The notes under the pieces: model-generated
Seen by the model: the letters and a program-made list of their open reading frames with translations, nothing else
Database searches by the model: none
What the model was told of the DNA's origin: nothing
Part shown: one piece after another, positions 1 through 5,116 of the stretch
Layout: the number at the start of each line of letters is the position of its first letter
Position numbering within the stretch: the first letter of the stretch is position 1
From: Acidobacteriota bacterium
GTDB taxonomy: Bacteria; Acidobacteriota; Vicinamibacteria; Vicinamibacterales; SCN-69-37
Reading direction: 5' to 3'
NCBI GenBank assembly: GCA_021824055.1
Contig: JAKALV010000248.1
Location: 1-5,116 of the forward strand
Length of the DNA stretch: 5,116 bases
Made by a program: the position numbers and the translations under genes

Positions 1-1
1 G

Positions 2-559
2 CTGCTCGCCGTGCTGTCGATTCCGGAGATCGCCGCGTCGACGCTGCCGGCGGCGGACGCCGCGGCGCGGCTGGTCGGCGCGCGCGGCGGCGTGATCCTG
101 ACGGTCCTGTCGATCATCTCGCTCGTCCCGTTGCTGAACGCGATCCTGATGATCGCCACGCGCATCCTGTTCGGCATGGGCCGCGATCGCCTGTTCTGGT
201 CGAAGACATCGCAGGTCGCGTCGAGCGGCACGCCGGTCGTGGCCACGCTGCTGACCACCGGCGTCGCCATCATCCTGATCGCCACCGGCACGTTCACGCG
301 GCTCATCGCGCTGACCGCATTTCTGCTGGCCGCCAACTACTGCGTGTCGTGCCTGGCGCTGATCCGGCTCCGCCGCCGCGAACCCGCGCTGCCTCGGCCG
401 TTCCGCGCGTGGGGCTATCCGTGGTCGGCGTGGCTCGTGCTCATCGGCGCCTTCGTGTTCCTGGGCGGTGTCATCATCGGCGATACGGTGAATGGCATTG
501 CCGCGATCGGGCTCATGTCCATCGGCACCATCGGATACGTGATCCTGCGCCCGCGATGA
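2..559 (+). CDS. APC-superfamily amino-acid permease, C-terminal part (start outside window)
   Basis: This is an inner-membrane amino-acid or polyamine transporter of the APC superfamily. The frame is open from base 2 to the TGA at 557-559, giving 185 visible residues. Full-length relatives have about 430-480 residues and 12 helices, so more than half is missing to the left; the GTG at base 11 is an internal valine, not a start. Counting from that valine as residue 1, I see hydrophobic segments at roughly 26-48, 74-92, 96-118, 139-157 and 162-178, fitting helices 8-12. Two family signatures support the call: the loop RILFGMGRDRLF at 51-62 (APC R-x-x-x-G-M-x-R-D-x-x-x type) and the cytoplasmic PFRAWGYPW at 130-138, preceded by the basic stretch RLRRRE. 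Helix residues that bind substrate lie in the missing half, so the substrate cannot be named. The threonine dehydratase 35 nt downstream makes a neutral amino acid such as threonine or serine a reasonable guess only. Confidence 0.88.
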   Translation: MLAVLSIPEIAASTLPAADAAARLVGARGGVILTVLSIISLVPLLNAILMIATRILFGMGRDRLFWSKTSQVASSGTPVVATLLTTGVAIILIATGTFTRLIALTAFLLAANYCVSCLALIRLRRREPALPRPFRAWGYPWSAWLVLIGAFVFLGGVIIGDTVNGIAAIGLMSIGTIGYVILRPR

Positions 560-581
560 AGTAAGCGGCGCCGCTTTGCAC

Positions 582-594
582 TAAAGTATCTGGC
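582..594 (+). promoter_or_regulatory. Possible -10 box of a leaderless start for the dehydratase gene
   Basis: The GTG at 595 has no Shine-Dalgarno-like sequence before it. Instead, the AT-rich TAAAGT at 582-587 (4 of 6 to TATAAT) ends 7 nt before the start codon, the distance expected if transcription began at the GTG itself. No convincing -35 hexamer is visible at the usual spacing. This could equally be chance AT-richness in a short gap, with the gene read from the permease transcript. Confidence 0.22.
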
Positions 595-1557
595 GTGACC
601 CTGCTCACTCTGGCCGATTTCGAAGCTGCGCGCGAACGCATTGGCGCGAACATTCATCACACGCCGCTCCTCCGCTCGACGAAGCTCGGCGAGCGCTCGG
701 GATTCAACGTGCGCCTCAAGGCCGAGCTGTTTCAGCGCACGGGGTCGTACAAGATCCGCGGCCCGCTCAACAAGTTCACGTTCCTGACGCCGGACGAAAA
801 AGCCCGCGGCGTGATCTGCTCATCGGCCGGCAACCACGCGCAGGGCGTGGCGCTGGCGGCGAAGATTCACGGCATCAAGGCCGTCGTGTGCATGGCCGCC
901 AACGCGACGCCGTCCAAGATCGAAGCGACGCGCGCCTACGGCGCCGAAGTGGTGCTGCACGGCACGATCTGGGACGAGGCCAACGACAGGGCGAAGCAGC
1001 TCGTGGTCGAGCGTGGCTACACGTACATTCATCCGTTCGACGACATGCAGCTCATCAACGGCCAGGGCACCGTGGGTCTCGAGATCGTGCGCGACTGGCC
1101 CGACGTGGACGTCATCGTCGTGCCCATCGGGGGCGGCGGGCTCATCTCGGGCATTTCGATGGCGGCGAAGAGCTACAACCCGAAGATCCGCGTGATCGGC
1201 GTCGAATCCTCCGGCGCGCCCGGCATGAAGCGTAGCGTGGATGAAGGCACAGTGGTGACGCTCGACCGCGTGGACTGCATCATCGACGGACTTCGCGTGA
1301 AGCGCGTGGGCGAGCTCACGCGCGAGATCGTGAGCCAGTGCGTGGACGAGATCGTCACGCTGCCCGACGAGCAGATCTTCGACGCCGTCGTGTGGACGAT
1401 GCATTACGCGAAGGTGGTGCCTGAAGGCGCCGCGGCCGCCACGGTGGGCGCGCTGCTGCAGCGACTCGTCAAAGCGCCCCAAGGCGCCAACGTGGTCTGC
1501 GTGCTGAGCGGCGGCAACGTCAACCTCGACCAGCTCAAGGGCATGAAGTGGAACTAG
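595..1557 (+). CDS. Threonine dehydratase (threonine ammonia-lyase), short form without ACT domain
   Basis: This is a cytoplasmic fold-type II PLP enzyme that converts L-threonine to 2-oxobutanoate and ammonia, and usually also serine to pyruvate. The 320 residues show all core motifs: the PLP-binding lysine K53 in TGSYKIRGP, the substrate/PLP loop SAGNHAQG at 77-84, the glycine loop GGGGL at 179-183 that holds the PLP phosphate, and SGGN at 305-308 near the pyridine nitrogen. A78 lies where serine racemases carry their second catalytic serine (SSGNHGQ), which argues for a dehydratase over a racemase. The length matches the catabolic TdcB type (about 330) and not biosynthetic IlvA (about 400-515), because no C-terminal ACT domain follows, so isoleucine feedback inhibition is not expected. 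GTG at 595 is the only start between the in-frame stop at 562-564 and the first conserved residues. It follows the permease by 35 nt and may be co-transcribed. Whether it acts in isoleucine synthesis or in threonine breakdown cannot be decided here. Confidence 0.93.
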   Translation: MTLLTLADFEAARERIGANIHHTPLLRSTKLGERSGFNVRLKAELFQRTGSYKIRGPLNKFTFLTPDEKARGVICSSAGNHAQGVALAAKIHGIKAVVCMAANATPSKIEATRAYGAEVVLHGTIWDEANDRAKQLVVERGYTYIHPFDDMQLINGQGTVGLEIVRDWPDVDVIVVPIGGGGLISGISMAAKSYNPKIRVIGVESSGAPGMKRSVDEGTVVTLDRVDCIIDGLRVKRVGELTREIVSQCVDEIVTLPDEQIFDAVVWTMHYAKVVPEGAAAATVGALLQRLVKAPQGANVVCVLSGGNVNLDQLKGMKWN

Positions 1558-1633
1558 GCCCGAACCAGGCCAGACCGCGAACGCCGTAGTTTCTTCCGGA
1601 AAATCTTTCACAACTCTGTTTGTGCGCGCGTGC

Positions 1634-1666
1634 GGCGCCTGAAAAGCGCCGGCGCCACCGGCGCCG
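1634..1666. terminator. Two adjacent GC-rich hairpins after the dehydratase gene
   Basis: GGCGC (1634-1638) pairs with GCGCC (1646-1650) around a 7-nt A-rich loop. Overlapping its last base, CGGCGCC (1650-1656) pairs perfectly with GGCGCCG (1660-1666) around ACC. They begin 77 nt after the dehydratase stop. No T-run follows, so they do not make a classical intrinsic terminator. They might slow polymerase, protect the mRNA 3' end, or be chance self-complementarity in GC-rich DNA. Confidence 0.25.
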
Positions 1667-1681
1667 TGGCCGGAACCGGGC

Positions 1682-1697
1682 GGGAACATTCCTTGCA
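1682..1697 (+). promoter_or_regulatory. Candidate -24/-12 (sigma-54-type) promoter for the barrel gene
   Basis: The essential GG (1683-1684) and GC (1695-1696) dinucleotides are separated by exactly 10 nt. The -12 box TTGCA (1693-1697) is perfect. The -24 box reads GGGAACA against TGGCACG, so 9 of 12 consensus positions agree overall. Transcription would start near 1708 and leave a leader of about 50 nt before the ATG at 1757. A competing reading is an extracytoplasmic-sigma -35 box (GGAAC at 1683-1687), but the nearest GTC is 21 nt further on, longer than usual. No enhancer-binding site is identifiable, although a TTCCGGAA palindrome lies about 90 nt upstream at 1594-1601. Confidence 0.3.
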
Positions 1698-1742
1698 CTG
1701 AAGACCATGTCACAAGCGAATCCACGTTTGTCCGACCTGACA

Positions 1743-1749
1743 AGAGGGG
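1743..1749 (+). promoter_or_regulatory. Shine-Dalgarno of the barrel gene
   Basis: AGAGGGG lies 7 nt before ATG 1757 but only 1 nt before the in-frame GTG at 1751. This spacing decides the start in favour of the ATG. Confidence 0.7.
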
Positions 1750-1756
1750 TGTGCCG

Positions 1757-2371
1757 ATGCGAGCGAATGGATGGAAGCGAATCGCGGTGTGTGCGGCGGC
1801 GGTTGCGTTGATGAGCGTCGCGCGTCCGGTTCAGGCGCAGAGCGTCATTCAGGCCGTCGCGGGCGTGACGAAGACAGCCGCACAGCATCCGGTGTTTGCC
1901 GGCACGATCGGCCGGCAGATGGGGATTTTCGAGATCGACGGCGAATTCGGCAAGATGCAGAACATCGTGCCCAAGACCATCGCCGACACGAGCTTCCGGG
2001 TGTCGGGCAACGAGTCGACGGCGGAACTTCCCGCCTGGTACGGCATGGGTCTCGTGCGGCTCATCGCGCCGTCAGGTCTCGTGCGGCCGTTTGCGGCGGC
2101 CGGCCTTGGGCTGGCGCGCCTGCATCCACAGTTCAGTGCGCCCGATTCGGATCTCAACGTCCCGCTGATCTTCGGCGAGAACGGGGACACCACCAAGTTT
2201 CTGCTCGGCGCCGGCGCGGGTCTTCGCGTCAGCTCCGGCCGGCTCGCATTGGACGGCGGCTACCGGTTCGTGCGCGTCTTTCAGACGTACCGATCCGACC
2301 GGAACCTGAACAATGACGATGTGCTCGTCAACGTGCACATGTTCTACGTGGCGCTGGGTGTGAAATTCTAG
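1757..2371 (+). CDS. Small exported outer-membrane beta-barrel protein
   Basis: This is a predicted outer-membrane protein of 204 residues with no assignable specific function. The N terminus is a classical signal peptide: basic start (MRANGWKR), hydrophobic core at about 9-22, and a V-Q-A cleavage motif ending at A27, leaving a mature protein of about 177 residues. The mature part shows alternating amphipathic, glycine- and aromatic-rich stretches typical of beta strands at about 92-122 (strand-turn-strand with PSGLVRPF in the turn), 147-176 and 188-204. It ends in MFYVALGVKF, the terminal-phenylalanine C-terminal strand recognised by the BAM assembly machinery. The size fits an 8-stranded OmpA/OmpX-like barrel (OMP_b-brl-type family). 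The ATG is chosen over the in-frame GTG at 1751 because of Shine-Dalgarno spacing. It stands alone, 193 nt after the dehydratase stop, and probably has its own promoter. A pore, adhesin or envelope-stability role are all possible. Confidence 0.8.
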   Translation: MRANGWKRIAVCAAAVALMSVARPVQAQSVIQAVAGVTKTAAQHPVFAGTIGRQMGIFEIDGEFGKMQNIVPKTIADTSFRVSGNESTAELPAWYGMGLVRLIAPSGLVRPFAAAGLGLARLHPQFSAPDSDLNVPLIFGENGDTTKFLLGAGAGLRVSSGRLALDGGYRFVRVFQTYRSDRNLNNDDVLVNVHMFYVALGVKF

Positions 2372-2424
2372 TGTGAGCGCCAGTCACGTTGTTCATCGTG
2401 GCGTGGATCGACGGGGCTCGAACG

Positions 2425-2453
2425 GGCTCACGCGGAGACACGGAGACGCGGAG
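2425..2453 (+). repeat. Left inverted end with 8-bp tandem units
   Basis: It matches the reverse complement of 2660-2688 at 26 of 29 positions. Its inner part, running on to 2454, is three 8-bp units of the form CRCGGAGA (2431-2438, 2439-2446, 2447-2454). All three differences from the partner arm are A here where the symmetrical copy would have G. Confidence 0.75.
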
Positions 2454-2470
2454 AAGAACCGAACGTCAAC

Positions 2471-2506
2471 CGTGGAGCTCGTGAAGGACGTGGAGACCGT
2501 GAAAGC
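2471..2506 (+). repeat. Four degenerate 9-bp tandem units
   Basis: Units begin at 2471, 2480, 2489 and 2498 and share the pattern CGTGRARNN (CGTGGAGCT, CGTGAAGGA, CGTGGAGAC, CGTGAAAGC), alternating GGAG and GAA-type versions. This segment has no counterpart on the right side of the palindrome, where only about 8 nt separate the closing stem from the right inverted end. It could be the remains of a longer tandem array. Confidence 0.5.
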
Positions 2507-2518
2507 CTGAGGGTCTGG

Positions 2519-2536
2519 CGGCCGCCTTGGCGGCCG
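2519..2536. repeat. Left side hairpin of the cloverleaf
   Basis: CGGCCGCC (2519-2526) and GGCGGCCG (2529-2536) are perfect complements around a TT loop. It directly abuts the closing stem and the central stem without spacer. Confidence 0.65.
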
Positions 2537-2615
2537 GCGGGAACAGTGAAGGGCTGACGACGAGAGAGCCTCTGATCGTCTGGCTCTCTCGTCGTCAGCC
2601 CTTCTCTGTTCCCGC
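2537..2615. repeat. Central 34-bp inverted repeat
   Basis: Arms 2537-2570 and 2582-2615 pair at 33 of 34 positions. The only mismatch is T2547 opposite T2605. The 11-nt loop 2571-2581 reads TCTGATCGTCT. A stem this long and this clean cannot be chance and suggests recent origin or active selection. It lacks a T-run on either strand, so it is not a standard intrinsic terminator. Confidence 0.92.
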
Positions 2616-2617
2616 TG

Positions 2618-2636
2618 GGCCCGGCGAAGCCGGGCC
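2618..2636. repeat. Right side hairpin of the cloverleaf
   Basis: GGCCCGGC (2618-2625) and GCCGGGCC (2629-2636) pair perfectly around a GAA loop. The sequence and loop differ from the left side hairpin, so it is not simply its mirror image. Confidence 0.65.
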
Positions 2637-2659
2637 ACCAGGCCCTCAGGCCATCTTAG

Positions 2660-2688
2660 CTCCGCGCCTCCGCGCCTCCGCGTGAGCC
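2660..2688 (-). repeat. Right inverted end with 8-bp tandem units
   Basis: This is the partner of 2425-2453. It holds three 8-bp units starting at 2660, 2668 and 2676 (CTCCGCGC, CTCCGCGC, CTCCGCGT), the reverse complement of the unit seen at the left end, followed by GAGCC. Confidence 0.75.
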
Positions 2689-2695
2689 GCTCGGC

Positions 2696-2715
2696 CACGG
2701 TCCCGACGGACCGTG
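2696..2715 (-). terminator. 8-bp hairpin downstream of the propeller gene
   Basis: CACGGTCC (2696-2703) and GGACCGTG (2708-2715) are perfect complements around CGAC. The hairpin starts 30 nt after the stop of the minus-strand propeller gene. No T-run follows on the minus strand, so it may be a weak terminator or an mRNA 3'-end stabiliser. Confidence 0.35.
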
Positions 2716-2745
2716 AACAACATCCTTCGCAGCTACAACCAGCGC

Positions 2746-5115
2746 CTACTTGATCGCCGCCAGCTCCCGCTCGATCGCGGACACGTCCGCCTTCACGTCG
2801 GCGAGCGCCGCGGTCTGCGCGCCGGTGGGCGCCTTCAGCGTGCCGGTGGTCGCGCCGGACATCGTGAACGCGTTGAGCAGTCCACCGAGCCGCGTGCGGA
2901 CCGGCGGCACCTGACCGGGCGTGCCGCCGCCACGGCCGGCGCCACCCCCGCGGGCGCCGCCGCCGGCCGCTCCGAGACGCTGCTCGATCGCCTGGAGCTT
3001 CGCGGCTTGATCGCCTGTTGCCGCCGCGCGGCGCGTGGCGATGTCCCTGGCCATCGCATCGATCCTGGCCTGCAGGTCCAGCACGTCAAAAACAAACGTC
3101 TCGCGCGCCTTGTGCTGCGCGAGCGTCACATCGGACGCCGGGTCGGCGCGCACATCGAATGTCTTCGAACCCGACGCCACGCCGTCCACTTCCAGCGTGA
3201 CCTTGAACGTGCCCGGTGCGATCTGCGGACCGCGAAGGCCGATCTCGTGCGATGGAATCGGCAACTGCACCCGCGGGACACCTCCGTCGCGGCTGCCGCC
3301 GGCACCGCCGCGTCCCGTTGAAGCCGGCGCCGCCAGCCGCAGATCCCAGTTCACGCGATGGATCACGCCGGCGCTGGCCGGACCGGTCACCTCGCGGATC
3401 ACGCGCCCGGCCGGATTGGTGACGATCAGCTTCACTGTCTTGGCGGCCTGGCCGAGCGAGTACGTGAACGCCGCGCCCTCCGCCGGATTCTCCGACGTGT
3501 AGAAGTACTGCCCCATGTTCGAAACGTCTTCCCAGTACAGCATCAGCGTCGCGCGCGGCACATTGAACAGGTGCGCCTTCTCGGCCGCCACCGCCGGCGT
3601 CCATTCCGCAATCGGCGATGCGTCGTCGAGAATCCAGATGCCGCGGCCGTGCGTTGCGAGAATCAGATCCTTGGTGCGCGGATGCACGAGGATGTCGGCG
3701 TACTGCGTGGTCGGCAGGTTGGCGGCGAGGCGCGTCCAGTGATCGCCGCTGTCGTCGGTCACAAACAGCGCGCGCTCCGTGCCGGCGAACAGGACATTCG
3801 GCTTCCCCGGAAATTCCGCGAGCCCGCGCACGGATGCGTCGTCACCGGGCAGTCCGTTCACGACGGCCTTCCACGTCTTGCCGAAATCAGTGGTGCGGAA
3901 GATGTACGGCTTGAAGTCGCCGTCGCGGTGCGCATCGAACGACACGAACGCGGCGCCCTTGGACGCCGACGACGCGACGATGTCGCCCACGAATGTTCCG
4001 TCCTTGACGCCCGCGATCGACTTGCTCAACTCCGTCCATTTCGCGCCGCCGTCGGTCGTGAGCTGCACGTTGCCATCGTCGGTGCCCACCCACAGGATCT
4101 TCGGGTCGAGCGGTGATTCGGCGAAGTTGGAGATTTCGCTGATCGCGTCACCATCGTTGCGCGAGATCTTGATGTCGCGGTCGACGACGCCCATCATCGA
4201 AATCGCGTCGCGGTTGATCTGGCGCGTCAGGTCGTCGGTGCGCGTCCACGTGGAGCCGTAGTCTTTCGAGATGAAGAGGCGGTTGCCGCCGAGATAGACG
4301 GTGCCGGGCGTATGGCGCGACGCCATCACCGGCGCGTCCCAGTCGAAGCGGTACGCGGGCTCGCCGGCCGGCGCCCGCGGCGTGATGCCGACCGTGTCGC
4401 CCGTGATCGGATCGACGAGCGAGAGATTGCCACCCGATGACGAGGAATAGACCTTGCGGTTGTCGGCGATGTCGACCGCCTTGCCGGTGCCGTCGCTGAA
4501 GCCGATCTCGACCCAGTCCTGATTGAGGATGCCGAGCCAGTGGCGCGTGGCGCTCGGGCCCATCCACGAGTGGTTGTCCTGCAGGCCCGTGTAGACGAAG
4601 TACGGATCGCGGTTGTCGGCGGCCACGCGGTACGCCTGCGCCACGGGGATGTTGCCGTGGCGGATGTATGTCTTGCCCATGTCGAAGCTCTCGTGGAGGC
4701 CGCCGTCGCCGACGACGTAGAGGTGATTTGAATTCGACGGGTCCACGCGCAGCTCGTGATGGTCGGTCTTCAGGCCGAGGTCGTAGGTCGGCGACGTCGG
4801 TTCTTCGATGAAGGTGGCGCCGCCGTCTTCGCTGTGCACGATCGACACGCCGGGCAGCCACACGCGCTTGTCATTGTTCGGATCGATCGTGGGCTTGCTG
4901 TAGTACATCGGCCGAGGGTTGGTGCGGCTCATCATTTTCCAATTCAGACCAGCATCTTCTGTGCGGTAGGTGCCGCTCTCGGTGGCGTGTTCGATCGTCG
5001 CCACGAGCACGTCGGGCTTCGACATCGCAATGGCGAGGCCGATGCGGCCCTTGTCGCCGGCGGGCACGCCGTTCTCGAGCTTCGTCCAGGTCGCGCCGGC
5101 GTTGGTGGTCTTGTA
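2746..5115 (-). CDS. Large BNR/Asp-box beta-propeller protein (VPS10/sortilin-like; often annotated 'glycosyl hydrolase'), N terminus outside window
   Basis: This is a repeat protein of the BNR/VPS10-like propeller class, probably exported. The minus-strand frame is open to the window edge (789 visible residues), so the start and any signal peptide lie beyond 5116. With the valine at 5067 as residue 1, Asp-box-like motifs (S/T-x-D-x-G-x-T/x-W/F/Y) lie at 34-43, 77-86, 125-134, 265-274, 335-344, 390-399 and 435-444, plus TTNAGATW just before residue 1. THGRGIWILDD at 473-482 is a recurrent mark near the propeller end in this class. A beta-sandwich follows (about 540-640; VNWDLR at 572-577 and APGTFKVTLEVDG at 617-629, FlgD-like Ig pattern). 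Then come a helical, coiled-coil-prone segment (about 645-698), a Gly/Arg-rich linker (699-716) and a final charged helix (about 753-773). I see no defined sialidase active site, so enzyme activity is unproven. A binding or scaffold role at the cell surface is possible. Confidence 0.88.
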   Translation of the reverse strand, partial: YKTTNAGATWTKLENGVPAGDKGRIGLAIAMSKPDVLVATIEHATESGTYRTEDAGLNWKMMSRTNPRPMYYSKPTIDPNNDKRVWLPGVSIVHSEDGGATFIEEPTSPTYDLGLKTDHHELRVDPSNSNHLYVVGDGGLHESFDMGKTYIRHGNIPVAQAYRVAADNRDPYFVYTGLQDNHSWMGPSATRHWLGILNQDWVEIGFSDGTGKAVDIADNRKVYSSSSGGNLSLVDPITGDTVGITPRAPAGEPAYRFDWDAPVMASRHTPGTVYLGGNRLFISKDYGSTWTRTDDLTRQINRDAISMMGVVDRDIKISRNDGDAISEISNFAESPLDPKILWVGTDDGNVQLTTDGGAKWTELSKSIAGVKDGTFVGDIVASSASKGAAFVSFDAHRDGDFKPYIFRTTDFGKTWKAVVNGLPGDDASVRGLAEFPGKPNVLFAGTERALFVTDDSGDHWTRLAANLPTTQYADILVHPRTKDLILATHGRGIWILDDASPIAEWTPAVAAEKAHLFNVPRATLMLYWEDVSNMGQYFYTSENPAEGAAFTYSLGQAAKTVKLIVTNPAGRVIREVTGPASAGVIHRVNWDLRLAAPASTGRGGAGGSRDGGVPRVQLPIPSHEIGLRGPQIAPGTFKVTLEVDGVASGSKTFDVRADPASDVTLAQHKARETFVFDVLDLQARIDAMARDIATRRAAATGDQAAKLQAIEQRLGAAGGGARGGGAGRGGGTPGQVPPVRTRLGGLLNAFTMSGATTGTLKAPTGAQTAALADVKADVSAIERELAAIK

Positions 5116-5116
5116 G

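Larger units (their letters stand above)
2505..2651. repeat. Cloverleaf-forming core of the element
   Basis: The closing stem pairs 2505-2518 with 2638-2651: 14 pairs with a single mismatch, T2514 with G2642, which is a permitted wobble in RNA on the + strand. Between its arms lie three consecutive hairpins: 2519-2536, 2537-2615 and 2618-2636. Only T2616, G2617 and A2637 are left unpaired at the junction. A four-way junction is thus possible in RNA of either strand or in extruded single-stranded DNA. Confidence 0.7.
2425..2688. repeat. Composite palindromic element (MITE/REPIN-like candidate), 264 bp
   Basis: This is a nested, near-symmetrical structure bounded by 29-bp inverted ends (2425-2453 and 2660-2688). 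Inside are a left-only 9-bp-periodic segment (2471-2506) and a core (2505-2651) that can fold into a cloverleaf of one closing stem and three hairpins. There is no transposase or other protein gene inside, and I find no clear target-site duplication at the borders. The position between two converging genes is where palindromic repeats are tolerated, or used as transcript ends. I infer either a non-autonomous mobile repeat or a structured bidirectional 3' end. Copies elsewhere in the genome would settle this and cannot be seen from here. Confidence 0.72.
2372..2745. other. Gene-free region between convergent genes
   Basis: These 374 bp separate the stop codons of two convergent genes. Frames that stay open here run through inverted repeats and have no family resemblance or credible start. 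Nearly all of the stretch is taken up by the palindromic element at 2425-2688 and a further hairpin at 2696-2715. I see nothing identifiable in 2372-2424. Confidence 0.8.

Noticed and set aside
11..559. GTG at 11 as the true start of the permease
   Set aside because: The frame stays open to the left edge and the family needs several more helices upstream, so this codon is internal.
565..574. GCGGCGCCGC palindrome after the permease as a terminator
   Set aside because: It is a 10-bp palindrome with no loop, so at most a 3-bp hairpin could form, and only three T follow; this is likely chance in GC-rich DNA.
820..1743. Long minus-strand open frame opposite the dehydratase gene (307 codons, His/Arg/Ala-rich)
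   Set aside because: It is antisense to a well-supported enzyme gene, its composition is that of reverse-frame GC-rich DNA, and it shows no domain pattern.
2431..2454. Three regularly spaced 8-bp units considered as a CRISPR array
   Set aside because: The units are contiguous and far too short, with no unique spacers between them.
2505..2651. Cloverleaf interpreted as a tRNA or tmRNA-like gene
   Set aside because: Arm lengths are wrong (34-bp central stem, 2-3 nt side loops), there is no T-loop or anticodon-loop consensus, and no CCA-end context.
2393..2698. Minus-strand open frame of 101 codons in the convergent intergenic region
   Set aside because: It runs straight through the inverted repeats, and its arginine-rich translation is a by-product of the palindrome.
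2713..4116. Plus-strand open frames opposite the propeller gene (for example 2713-3321 and 3358-4116)
   Set aside because: They are shadows of the minus-strand gene, which has clear repeated Asp-box motifs; the plus-strand products are Arg/His/Ala-rich without motifs.
2746..5067. GTG at 5067 (minus strand) as the start of the propeller gene
   Set aside because: An Asp-box motif (TTNAGATW) in the same frame precedes it and the frame is open to the window edge, so the gene continues outside.

Overview
The window is GC-rich DNA with dense coding and long antisense open frames. It looks like a chromosomal segment from a high-GC Gram-negative soil-type bacterium. A signal-peptide-bearing outer-membrane barrel indicates an outer membrane. 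A large secreted BNR/VPS10-like beta-propeller protein of a type often found in multiple copies in Acidobacteriota makes that phylum (perhaps Vicinamibacteria) the best guess. This assignment comes from remembered family resemblance and was not tested by a search.

Layout: (1) 2-559 (+) is the C-terminal part of an APC-superfamily amino-acid permease whose start lies left of the window. (2) 595-1557 (+) is a complete short PLP-dependent threonine dehydratase without an ACT domain, 35 nt after the permease stop. The two could form an amino-acid uptake and catabolism unit. (3) 1558-1750 is an intergenic region with GC-rich hairpins, a candidate -24/-12 (sigma-54-type) promoter and a good Shine-Dalgarno. 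(4) 1757-2371 (+) is a small exported beta-barrel protein. (5) 2372-2745 carries no gene and is mostly one elaborate palindromic element. (6) 2746-5115 (-) is a large BNR/Asp-box propeller protein, convergent with the barrel gene and cut by the right edge of the window.

The most unusual part is the element between the two convergent genes (2425-2688). From outside inwards it has 29-bp inverted ends built of 8-bp tandem units (26/29 matching), a left-only run of four degenerate 9-bp units, and a 147-nt core. The core can fold as a cloverleaf: a 14-bp closing stem, an 8-bp perfect hairpin on each side, and a central 34-bp stem with one mismatch. The two side hairpins differ in sequence, yet each is perfectly self-complementary. 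No transposase is present, so it looks like a non-autonomous palindromic repeat (MITE/REPIN-like), a structured 3' end shared by two convergent transcripts, or both.

The genes themselves belong to known families. I see no CRISPR array, rRNA, tRNA, complete insertion sequence or recognisable defence or biosynthetic system here.
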